Source: Xanthomonas sp. 3793 (GTDB lineage: Bacteria > Pseudomonadota > Gammaproteobacteria > Xanthomonadales > Xanthomonadaceae). From it: a stretch of 64,000 bases of DNA. Made by a program: the position numbers and the translations under genes. The stretch covers positions 434,001 through 498,000 of the forward strand of contig NZ_JANTYU010000001.1 in the NCBI RefSeq assembly GCF_024806835.1, in the 5' to 3' direction. Positions within the stretch are counted from its first letter, which is position 1, and every line of letters begins with the position of its first letter. Positions 18,733 through 26,348 of this stretch are shown here, piece after piece. Below the pieces are notes generated by a model. The model did no database searches. It had not been told where the DNA came from and saw only the letters and a list, made by a program, of their open reading frames with translations.

Positions 18733-19239
18733 CAGGAGCGCACCCGGGCGCGACGAAGCCTTACCGATAAAGCCCCATCGCGCCCTGGTGCGCTCCTACG
18801 GGGTTATCGGGCACCGCGCCGCGCGCGAAATCCTCGACGAAAGGCCACGGCAACCACCCAGACCCAACGCACCCTGCCGTAGGAGCGCACCCGGGCGCGA
18901 TGAAGCCTTACCGATAAAGCCCCATCGCGCCCTGGTGCGCTCCTACGGGGTTATCGGGTACCGCGCCGCGCGCGAAATCCTCGACGAAAGGCCGCGGCAA
19001 CCACCCAGACCCAACGCACCCTGCCGTAGGAGCGCACCCGGGCGCGACGAAGCCTTACCGATAAAGCCCCGTCGCGCCCAGGTGCGCTCCTACGGGGTTA
19101 TCGGGCACCGCGCCGCGCGCGAAATCCTCGACGAAAGGCCACGGCAACCACCCAGACCCAGCGCACTCTGCCGTAGGAGCGCACCCGGGCGCGACGGAGC
19201 CCTACCGATAAAGCTCCTTCGCGCCCAGGTGCGCTCCTA
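18733..19239. repeat. Four tandem 147-bp repeats, each with a 66-bp palindrome
   Basis: Palindromes at 18733-18798, 18880-18945, 19027-19092 and 19174-19239 start exactly 147 bp apart. Each has about 21-bp arms (TAGGAGCGCACCCGGGCGCG and its complement) around a 24-nt loop containing CTTACCGATAAAG. The 81-bp linkers are also nearly identical; the last unit has only the palindrome. The array fills the space between convergent epmB and the GGDEF-EAL gene, ending six bases from the latter's stop. Similar palindromes occur at 24074 and 24259. Confidence 0.92.
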
Positions 19240-19245
19240 CGCTGT

Positions 19246-21363
19246 TCAGCCCGCGGCGATCAGCTTGACCATGTCGGCCGGGCTCAACGGCCTGCTGAAC
19301 CAGTACCCCTGCCCCAGGTCGCAACCGCGCTCGCGCAGCAGGTTGAATTGCGCTTCCTGCTCGATGCCTTCGGCCACCACGGTGATCCCCAGCGAATGGG
19401 CCATGTTGATGATGGCGGTGGTCAGCGCCAGATCGTCCGGGTCGCGCTGCAGGTCGGCGATGAAGCTCTTGTCGATCTTGACCCCGTCCACCGGCACCTG
19501 GCGCAAATGGCTCAAACCGGAGAAGCCGGTACCGAAGTCGTCCAGCCACACCTTCACCCCGGTGCGGTGCAGCTGATCGAGCAGGCTGGCGGCCATCATC
19601 TCGTCGCCGATCACCGCCGTCTCGGTCAGTTCCAGGTGCAGCCGCGCGGCCGGCAAGCCGGACTCGGCCAGGCACTCGGCCACGGTGTCGATCAGATCGC
19701 CGCTGCGCAGCTGGCGCGGCGACACATTGACCGAAATGAACAGGCCCTCGCCCACTTCCGGCCATTGCGCCGCTTCCAGGCAGGCCGCGCGCAGCACCTT
19801 GGGGCCGATCGTCTCGATCAGCCCGCTCTGCTCGGCGATATCGATGAAGGTAGAGGGCGCAATCGTGCCCAGCGCCGGGTGCTGCCACCGCAGCAGCACC
19901 TCCACGCCCACCAGTACGCGGTCGCTGGTGCGGTAGATCGGTTGATACACCAGCCGCAATTCGTCGCGCTCCCAGGCACCGCGCAGCTCGTGCTCCATGT
20001 GCACGCGACGCTCCACCGCATGGTCGGCCGCGCGGCTGTAGAAGCGGTGGCAGTTCTTGCCGGCGACCTTGGCCTGGTACATCGCGATGTCGCCGTTCTT
20101 CAACAGCGCGGTGGCATCGTTGGCATCGTCCGGAAACAGGGTAATGCCGATCGAGGTGCCCAGGAACACTTCACGGCCCTGCACGTTCAACGGGCGGCTC
20201 AACTCGTGCACCAGGCGGTCCGCCAGCTGTGCGGCGAGCAGGCTGACATCGCCGCTTTGCAGCAGGATCACGAACTCATCGCCGCCGAAGCGCGCCAGGA
20301 TCGCATCGTCGCCACCCAGCGCCGAAACCGCGCGGCTGATCCGGCTGGCGAACTGCAGCAAGGCCTCGTCGCCGGCCTCATGCCCTAGCGTGTCGTTGAC
20401 GCGCTTGAAGTCGTCGATATCGGCAAACAGCAGCGCCAGCTTGCTGTTGCTGCTGCGTGCGGTGTTGAGCAGGTGGTCCAGTCCTTCGCGAAAACCGAGG
20501 CGATTGGTCAGCCCGGTCAGCGCATCGGTGTAGGCCATATGACGCACTTCGCGGTCGTGCCGGGCGATGCTTTCGCTCATGCGGCCGAAGGCGGAAATCA
20601 GCTCGCCGATTTCGTCGTTGCGCGGATGCGGCGGCAGTTGCACGGCATAGTCGCCACGCTCGATCTGGCGTGCGGCCGCAGCCAGCAACCGCACCGGCGC
20701 CACCAGCGTGCGCTGCACATAGATCGCCAGCAGCACGCCCAGCGCCACCAGCGCGGCCAGCAGCACCAGCAACCAGCCCAGATCGCGTTTGCCGATCGCA
20801 TTGAGGTTCTCGACCAGGGTCAGGTTGGCGCCAGATTCGATCTTGCGCACCCGCTCGCGCGACATGCCCACGCGCACGCCGCCGATACGCTGATCGCCGA
20901 CCTTGATCGGCACCGTCACGTCCAGCACCTCGGGCGAGGATTGCAGCAACATCGCCTGCGCCGCCACCGCCCTGGCCGCGAGCGGGTCGTTCATGCGCTG
21001 TCCGTAGCGCTGCAGGTTGGGCGTGCCGTCGTGCACCAGCAGGCCGCGCCGGTCGAACACCAGCACATACGTCACCACTTGCTGACGCGACGCATTGCGC
21101 ACCAGCGCCCCCACCGCGCCCAGGTCGGAGTAATACAGCGGGTTGGCCAGCCCGGAGGCCAGCTCGGTCGCCAGCGTCTCGCCGCGGGTGCGCAGGCTGC
21201 GATCGAACAGCTCGTGCAGGATCTGCGCGCTCAGCCCGCGCACTTCGCGCTGCATCGCACTCTGGCGTTGCAACAGCGACGCCAGGATCGCGCCGACGAG
21301 CAACAGGGTCAGCGCCATGACCAACAGGAAACGTGCCTGCAACCCGAAGCGCACCTGACTCAT
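19246..21363 (-). CDS. Membrane-bound GGDEF-EAL protein (c-di-GMP synthase and/or phosphodiesterase)
   Basis: Protein of 705 residues. Order: membrane helix at about 12-31, periplasmic sensor domain at about 35-190, second helix at about 197-215, HAMP at about 216-268 (IYVQRTLVAPVRLLAAAARQ), GGDEF domain at about 278-438 with intact RFGGDEF, and EAL domain at about 448-700. The EAL signature reads GVEVLLRWQHP (EVL), which is a common active variant; the later DDFGTGFSGLSHLRQ is intact, so both activities are possible. It overlaps by four bases the gene for a periplasmic binding protein that precedes it, which suggests that protein supplies the signal. The palindrome array follows its stop. 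Confidence 0.9.
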   Translation of the reverse strand: MSQVRFGLQARFLLVMALTLLLVGAILASLLQRQSAMQREVRGLSAQILHELFDRSLRTRGETLATELASGLANPLYYSDLGAVGALVRNASRQQVVTYVLVFDRRGLLVHDGTPNLQRYGQRMNDPLAARAVAAQAMLLQSSPEVLDVTVPIKVGDQRIGGVRVGMSRERVRKIESGANLTLVENLNAIGKRDLGWLLVLLAALVALGVLLAIYVQRTLVAPVRLLAAAARQIERGDYAVQLPPHPRNDEIGELISAFGRMSESIARHDREVRHMAYTDALTGLTNRLGFREGLDHLLNTARSSNSKLALLFADIDDFKRVNDTLGHEAGDEALLQFASRISRAVSALGGDDAILARFGGDEFVILLQSGDVSLLAAQLADRLVHELSRPLNVQGREVFLGTSIGITLFPDDANDATALLKNGDIAMYQAKVAGKNCHRFYSRAADHAVERRVHMEHELRGAWERDELRLVYQPIYRTSDRVLVGVEVLLRWQHPALGTIAPSTFIDIAEQSGLIETIGPKVLRAACLEAAQWPEVGEGLFISVNVSPRQLRSGDLIDTVAECLAESGLPAARLHLELTETAVIGDEMMAASLLDQLHRTGVKVWLDDFGTGFSGLSHLRQVPVDGVKIDKSFIADLQRDPDDLALTTAIINMAHSLGITVVAEGIEQEAQFNLLRERGCDLGQGYWFSRPLSPADMVKLIAAG

Positions 21364-22289
21364 TCCATTTCATTCCTGACGTGCTGCAGGCCGGTGCTCA
21401 ATGCATCCAGACGCCTGCGACTCTCGCTATCCAGCGGGTAAAACGCGGTGGTGCCGAAGAAACGTTTGAGCGCCGGTGCGGCCTTCGGGTCGGAGGCGGC
21501 CTGCAGCAACACCACGCGCAGGCGGCGTTCCACTGCCGGGTCCATGCCGGAGCGCACCATTTCCACCGCCCGCGGCACCGGCGCGCTGCGGTACACGATG
21601 CGGAAATCGCGTTTGAACACCGGCGGCAGATGCCGCTCGTCGTCCCAATCGAGATTACTGAAGGCCCCGGCATCGATCAGGCGCTTGTGCACGAAAGCGG
21701 CGATGTTCAATTTGGAGCCGACCATCAGATAGCCGACCGAACCAGGCACCTGGGGGTCGTCCGGCGACAGCAGCACATCGCAGGCAATGCCGTTGCGCAT
21801 CAGCTCCAGCATCGGCACCAGATAGCCGCTGGTGGACGATGCATTCTGCAACGCCAGGCTATGCCCGCGCAGTTGCGTGAGCGAGCGGATCGGGCTGTCG
21901 CGGCGCACGAAGAACACCGTATGGAAGTCGCGCACACCGCCCCGCTCGGTCATCAGCAAGGGATGCACGCCGCCGCGCCGCTCCAGCAGCATCGCCGCAC
22001 CGGTGGTCTCGCTGACCCAGTCGACCCGGCCACGCCGCAGGTAACTGGACATCTGGCGCGCATCCGGCGCCATCAGGATTTCGCCCCGACGGATGCCCAC
22101 CTCGCGCATGCGCGGCACTACGTAGTCCAGCAGCGGTTTGAGTTGATCGTAATGTGTGGCGGGGTCATCGCTGATCCGCCCGAGCACCAATACCGAGGAG
22201 GGCGCTGCCGCAGCCGTCACGGCCAAGCCTGCACCGGCCACCAGCCAGCAGGCAATCAGACACCATTGTAGACCGCGCAAAACGGACAC
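21360..22289 (-). CDS. Periplasmic PhnD-like solute-binding protein
   Basis: Protein of 309 residues with a signal peptide (LQWCLIACWLVAGAGLAVTA). It resembles the phosphate/phosphite/phosphonate binding proteins of ABC importers: VLVLGRISDDPATHYDQLKPLLDYVVPRM, VDWVSETTGAAMLLERRGG, and LQNASSTSGYLVPMLELM. No ABC permease or ATPase gene is adjacent. Instead its stop overlaps the start of the GGDEF-EAL gene, so it is more likely a ligand sensor for that protein than a transport component. The true ligand cannot be read from sequence. Confidence 0.8.
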   Translation of the reverse strand: MSVLRGLQWCLIACWLVAGAGLAVTAAAAPSSVLVLGRISDDPATHYDQLKPLLDYVVPRMREVGIRRGEILMAPDARQMSSYLRRGRVDWVSETTGAAMLLERRGGVHPLLMTERGGVRDFHTVFFVRRDSPIRSLTQLRGHSLALQNASSTSGYLVPMLELMRNGIACDVLLSPDDPQVPGSVGYLMVGSKLNIAAFVHKRLIDAGAFSNLDWDDERHLPPVFKRDFRIVYRSAPVPRAVEMVRSGMDPAVERRLRVVLLQAASDPKAAPALKRFFGTTAFYPLDSESRRRLDALSTGLQHVRNEME

Positions 22290-22340
22290 TCCCCTAGAGC
22301 CGCGGACAGCCTAGCCGAATCTTTGAAGATGTGACAGACG

Positions 22341-23105
22341 TCAGTTTCCGGCACGCCTGGCCAGCATTGCCATGCGCTGCGCATCGGACAGGATGCCGCG
22401 GATCAGCCGCACCTCCTGCTCGGTCATCTCCGCGCGCAGCAGCAACCGCCGCAACTTGCGCATCGCCGACTCCGGCGCGCGGCCCTTGTGGAAGTCGATC
22501 TCGTCCAGGGTCTCGCCCAGCTGGCCGAACATGCCTTCCAGCTGCGCATGGCTGGCCGGCCCGTCGCGCAGGCCGGAGGCCGGTACCGGCGCGGGGTCGG
22601 CCTCGCCGGCGGCCAATTGCGCCAGCCGCACCTCATAGGCCAGCACCTGCACCGCCGCCGCCAGATTGAGCGAACTGAACTGCGGGTCGGACGGGATATG
22701 TACCGCCGCATGGCAGAGCTGCAATTCGTCGTTGGTCAGGCCGGTGCGCTCGCGGCCAAACACGAACGCCACCTCGGCCGGCTCGCCCGCCTTGGCCAGG
22801 GCGCGCTGCGCGCCTTCGTCCGGCAGCAATTCTTCCAGCGCTACACGGCGCGCCCGTGCGGTGCAGCCGATCACCAGCGTGCAGTCGGCCACCGCCTCGC
22901 CCAGCGTGTCGAACAGCGGCGCATTGCCCAGCACGTCCTCGGCACCGGCCGAGCGCCGATAGGCGTCTTCATCGAGCGCGCGCTCGGGAGCCACCAACAC
23001 CAGCCGCGAGACACCCATGGTCTTCATCGCACGCGCGGCGGCGCCGATGTTGCCTGGATGCTGGGTACCGACAAGAACAAAACGGATGCGCTGACTGACG
23101 GACAT
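22341..23105 (-). CDS. trmJ: tRNA (cytidine/uridine-2'-O-)-methyltransferase TrmJ
   Basis: Protein of 254 residues of the SPOUT (TrmH/SpoU) superfamily that 2'-O-methylates position 32 of certain tRNAs. Motifs are VLVGTQHPGNIGAAARAMK at the start, VAFVFGRERTGLTNDEL, and the knot region SSLNLAAAVQVLAYE. The C-terminal extension (MFGQLGETLDEIDF onward) is typical of TrmJ. It is divergent from suhB with 116 bp between starts, an arrangement also seen in E. coli. Confidence 0.93.
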   Translation of the reverse strand: MSVSQRIRFVLVGTQHPGNIGAAARAMKTMGVSRLVLVAPERALDEDAYRRSAGAEDVLGNAPLFDTLGEAVADCTLVIGCTARARRVALEELLPDEGAQRALAKAGEPAEVAFVFGRERTGLTNDELQLCHAAVHIPSDPQFSSLNLAAAVQVLAYEVRLAQLAAGEADPAPVPASGLRDGPASHAQLEGMFGQLGETLDEIDFHKGRAPESAMRKLRRLLLRAEMTEQEVRLIRGILSDAQRMAMLARRAGN

Positions 23106-23221
23106 GAACGGAGATTGGGGAGCTGTTCGGCCGTAGATGGTAAACTGCGCGGCCGGCTTTCGCGCCGGACCGCTCTTTTACCTTCGCCATCTCCGATTCT
23201 GCCTTCACGGGAGCTTTAACC

Positions 23222-24055
23222 ATGCAGAAACCCGCCGTCACCGTCATGGTCAAAGCCGCCCGCCTCGCCGGCAATGTGCTGTTGCGCGGTATCAACAAGC
23301 TGGATGCACTCAACGTCGTGCAAAAAGGCCGCATGGACTACGCCAGCGAAGTCGATGCCGATGCCGAGAAGGTCATCATCAAGGAACTCAAGCGCGGTTA
23401 CCCCGAGTACGCCGTGTTTGGCGAAGAAGGCGGCGTGCAGGGCGGCAAGAGTGGCCGTTACACCTGGGTCATCGACCCGCTGGATGGCACCAGCAACTAC
23501 CTGCGTGGGTTTCCGCACTACTGCGTGTCGATCGCCCTGGTGGAAAACGGCGAACCTACCGATGCGGTGATCTTCGATCCGCTACGCAACGAGCTTTTCA
23601 CCGCCAGCCGCGGCGCCGGCGCCGTGCTCAACGACCGCCGCATCCGTATCGCCGAGCGAAAGGATCTGGACGGCGCAATGATCCACACCGGCTTCCCGCC
23701 GCGCGAGCGCGCACGGATCAGTGCGCAGCTGAAGTGCGTCGATGCCCTGCTGGTCCAGGCCGAAGACGTGCGCCGCACCGGCTCAGCCGCGCTGGATCTG
23801 GCGTATGTGGCCTGCGGTCGCGCCGATGCCTACTTCGAAGCCGGCGTCAAAGCCTGGGACATCGCCGCGGGCGTGCTGCTGGTACGCGAGGCCGGTGGCC
23901 GCGTCTGCGACTACAAGGGCGCCACTCCGCCGCGCATGGACAATATGGGCCCGGAAACCCAGCAGATCGTGGCCGGCAACATCAAGATCAGCGACGCGCT
24001 GCAGAAGGTCATCGTCAACACCGGCTACGCCCGCGAATTCGACGCCAAGTTCTGA
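23222..24055 (+). CDS. suhB: Inositol monophosphatase family protein SuhB
   Basis: Protein of 277 residues. The metal-binding motifs are FGEEGG (E of motif 1), the [15 protein letters not shown] block, and [17 protein letters not shown]. SuhB hydrolyses inositol-1-phosphate in vitro and in E. coli also joins rRNA antitermination complexes. It has an extra C-terminal tail compared with E. coli SuhB (267). The ATG at 23222 has GGGAGC upstream. Two palindrome-plus-terminator units follow. Confidence 0.94.
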   Translation: MQKPAVTVMVKAARLAGNVLLRGINKLDALNVVQKGRMDYASEVDADAEKVIIKELKRGYPEYAVFGEEGGVQGGKSGRYTWVIDPLDGTSNYLRGFPHYCVSIALVENGEPTDAVIFDPLRNELFTASRGAGAVLNDRRIRIAERKDLDGAMIHTGFPPRERARISAQLKCVDALLVQAEDVRRTGSAALDLAYVACGRADAYFEAGVKAWDIAAGVLLVREAGGRVCDYKGATPPRMDNMGPETQQIVAGNIKISDALQKVIVNTGYAREFDAKF

Positions 24056-24073
24056 TTGCCTGCAGGCTAAAGG

Positions 24074-24190
24074 TAGGAGCGCACCTGGGCGCGACGAAGC
24101 CTTACCGTTAAAGCCCCATCGCGCCCAGGTGCACTCCTACACGACAAACTGCAACAACCGAAGAAGGCCGGGATCGATTCCGGCCTTCTT
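24074..24190. repeat. Palindrome plus terminator unit, copy 1
   Basis: A 66-bp palindrome (24074-24139) of the same family as the 147-bp array is followed by a hairpin, AAGAAGGCCGG/CCGGCCTTCTT, at 24161-24190. It follows the suhB stop by 18 bp. Confidence 0.85.
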
Positions 24191-24258
24191 GCGTTGCAGG
24201 GTCAGCATCGGCTGCGCCCGCGAGTTGGACGCCAGGCTCATGGGTTCCCTTGCAATCG

Positions 24259-24376
24259 TAGGAGCGCACCCGGGGGCGACGGGGGCTTTATCGGTACGGC
24301 TTCGTCGCGCCCAGGTGCGCTCCTACACGACAAACCGCAGCAAACAAAGAAGGCCGGGATCGCTCCCGGCCTTCTT
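24259..24376. repeat. Palindrome plus terminator unit, copy 2
   Basis: Duplicate of the unit at 24074-24190: palindrome 24259-24325 and a hairpin with 13-bp arms at 24347-24376. It ends 23 bp before the stop of the convergent superoxide dismutase gene, so the pair of units probably ends transcription from both sides. Confidence 0.85.
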
Positions 24377-24399
24377 GTGTCATAGCCTGCGCGCAGGAC

Positions 24400-25011
24400 T
24401 CAGGCGATCGCAGCGTGGTAGCGGCGCTCGACTTCTTCCCAGTTCACTGCGTTATAGAACGCGCCGATGTATTCCGGGCGACGGTTCTGGTACTTCAGGT
24501 AGTACGCGTGTTCCCACACGTCCAGGCCCAGGATCGGGGTATTGCCCTCAAACAACGGGCTGTCCTGATTGGCGGTGCTTTCCACCACCAGCTTCTTGTC
24601 CGGGGTCACGCTCAGCCATGCCCAGCCCGAGCCGAAGCGGCTGACGGCGGCCTTGGTGAAGGCTTCCTTGAACTTCTCGAAACCACCGATGTCCTTGTCG
24701 ATCGCCTTGGCAACTTCGCCCTTGGGCTCACCGCCGCCACTGGGCGACAGCACGGTCCAGAACAGCGAATGGTTGGCGTGGCCGCCACCGTTGTTGCGCA
24801 CCGGGCCCTGCAGGTTTTCCGGCAGGCTCTTCAGCTTGGACACCAGCTCGTCGATCGGCAGGTCGGCGTATTCGGTCCCTTCCAGCGCCGCGTTGACGTT
24901 GTTGATGTAGGTCTGGTGATGCTTGGTGTGATGGATTTCCATCGTCTGCGCATCGATGTTCGGTTCCAGCGCGTCGTAGGCGTAGGGCAACTGCGGAAGG
25001 GTGTAGGCCAT
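24400..25011 (-). CDS. sodA: Superoxide dismutase, Mn/Fe family (Mn type)
   Basis: Protein of 203 residues, cytoplasmic. Metal ligands are the His in [15 protein letters not shown], the His in [10 protein letters not shown], and [15 protein letters not shown] (Asp and His). The Gly-rich NNGGGHANH and the lack of AAQVWNH point to manganese. It converts superoxide to hydrogen peroxide and oxygen, and in plant pathogens helps resist the host oxidative burst. The start follows an AGGAGACACGC ribosome site. In Xanthomonas this gene has also been called sodM. Confidence 0.95.
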   Translation of the reverse strand: MAYTLPQLPYAYDALEPNIDAQTMEIHHTKHHQTYINNVNAALEGTEYADLPIDELVSKLKSLPENLQGPVRNNGGGHANHSLFWTVLSPSGGGEPKGEVAKAIDKDIGGFEKFKEAFTKAAVSRFGSGWAWLSVTPDKKLVVESTANQDSPLFEGNTPILGLDVWEHAYYLKYQNRRPEYIGAFYNAVNWEEVERRYHAAIA

Positions 25012-25274
25012 GCGTGTCTCCTGGACTTGCCGCCCGGCGAAGACCGGGCGTTGCGGGGTAGATGGTAAGGACGCCGACGGCGCTTACCAAGGGCAGCGGC
25101 AGGGAAACTTCATCCCATTCGAGCAGGGACCGCGCCCTGTTGGCTGCACACCTTGCACCAGCCCCCGGTTACTTGGATGTGAATCGCGCAGCCGCCCGGC
25201 CGCGTTCAAAGTCGACACAGTCGCGCGACGGCATACTTGCTCTGCCGCACACTCTTCGCTCCCGGAACGTCTTC

Positions 25275-25715
25275 ATGCGCAAGCCCGCTTTGCTGATCGT
25301 CGCCATCGTGCTGCTCGTCGCCGGCTTGTGGGGCATGCGGGCATTGCAGACGCCCAAGCCGCAGTTTGCGCCGCAGCTCAGCGCACCGATCGCCGCCACA
25401 CCGCCAGCGCGTCAGGTGCCGCACTTGCCGGCCTTTCTGCCGATCGAAGCCATGGCCACCATCGTCCTGATCCAGCGCGGCGGGCCGTTCCCGCATGCCC
25501 AGGATGGCAGCGTCTTCGGCAACCGCGAACACCGGCTGCCGGAGCGCCCGCGCGGCTACTACCGCGAATACACCGTCGACACGTCTGGCAGCACCGACCG
25601 CGGCGCACGCCGCATCGTTACCGGCGGCACCCCGCCGCAGACCTGGTACTACAGCGACGATCATTACCAGAGCTTCAAGTCGTTCCAGGGCCCGACACCG
25701 GAGCAGGCGCCATGA
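25275..25715 (+). CDS. Exported or membrane-anchored barnase-like ribonuclease (N1/T1 family)
   Basis: Protein of 146 residues. A hydrophobic N-terminus (residues 4-19) acts as signal peptide or anchor, followed by a Pro-rich linker and a microbial ribonuclease domain at about 60-140. Residues equivalent to the barnase catalytic set are visible: Glu98 in YYREYTV, Arg112/113 in RGARRIVTGG, and His130 in YYSDDHYQSF; FGNREHRLP is another family mark. It should cut single-stranded RNA, preferring guanine. The stop overlaps the ATG of a barstar-like inhibitor gene. Confidence 0.87.
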   Translation: MRKPALLIVAIVLLVAGLWGMRALQTPKPQFAPQLSAPIAATPPARQVPHLPAFLPIEAMATIVLIQRGGPFPHAQDGSVFGNREHRLPERPRGYYREYTVDTSGSTDRGARRIVTGGTPPQTWYYSDDHYQSFKSFQGPTPEQAP

Positions 25716-26137
25716 GCGCGGGCGACTTTGCGCTGGACCTGTCCGACCCGCAGCAATCGGGCGTCTATCAAGCCGACACCGACGATCTGGACACCATGGC
25801 TGCGCTGGCACGCGATGCCGGCCTGCGCATCCTGCGCGTGGATCTGGCCACCTGCAGCGACAAGCGCATGTTGTTGATGCGCCTGGCCACCCAACTGGAC
25901 TTCCCCGTCGGCTTCGGCCGCAACTGGGATGCCTTGAGCGATGCGCTGCGCGACCTGGCGTGGCTGCCCTCCCCGCGCGGCTACGCGCTATTGATCGACG
26001 GCGCCGAGGCATTGGCGCAGGCAGCGCCGAGCGAGCGCGATACCTTGCTGGACATTCTCGACGAAGCCGCCACCAGCTGGGCCACGCGCGAACTGACGTT
26101 TGCAGCGTTCGTGGCGCCGGCCAGCGCTTGCGATTGA
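25712..26137 (+). CDS. Barstar-family ribonuclease inhibitor
   Basis: Protein of 141 residues, cytoplasmic (no signal). The barstar signature is FGRNWDALSDALRDLAWLP near residues 68-86, whose Asp residues match the inhibitor face of barstar, and the ends have the alternating helix/strand pattern (LRILRVDLA, YALLIDGAEAL). It probably neutralises the ribonuclease of the preceding gene before export. The ATG lies in the upstream stop (ATGA), which guarantees co-synthesis. Confidence 0.88.
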   Translation: MSAGDFALDLSDPQQSGVYQADTDDLDTMAALARDAGLRILRVDLATCSDKRMLLMRLATQLDFPVGFGRNWDALSDALRDLAWLPSPRGYALLIDGAEALAQAAPSERDTLLDILDEAATSWATRELTFAAFVAPASACD

Positions 26138-26348
26138 ATGAGTCGGCTCACCATTGCTGCCTGAAGATGACAGGTGCGTTACCTGCATGCGCGGCGTCGC
26201 TTGCTTGTAGCTGAGCGCAACTTGCAAATGACGGCATGAGGCGCGGCCTGCGAAGCGTAGTCATCGCCCGCAGGGACGCAGCGACGCCTGCGCGAACAAA
26301 CAGCGCAGCGCGACACCCAAGGCCGGCACGCAACCGCGCGCCGGCGGA

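Noticed and set aside
18733-19239. CRISPR array
   Set aside because: The repeat unit is 147 bp, the linkers are identical rather than unique spacers, and no cas genes are present.
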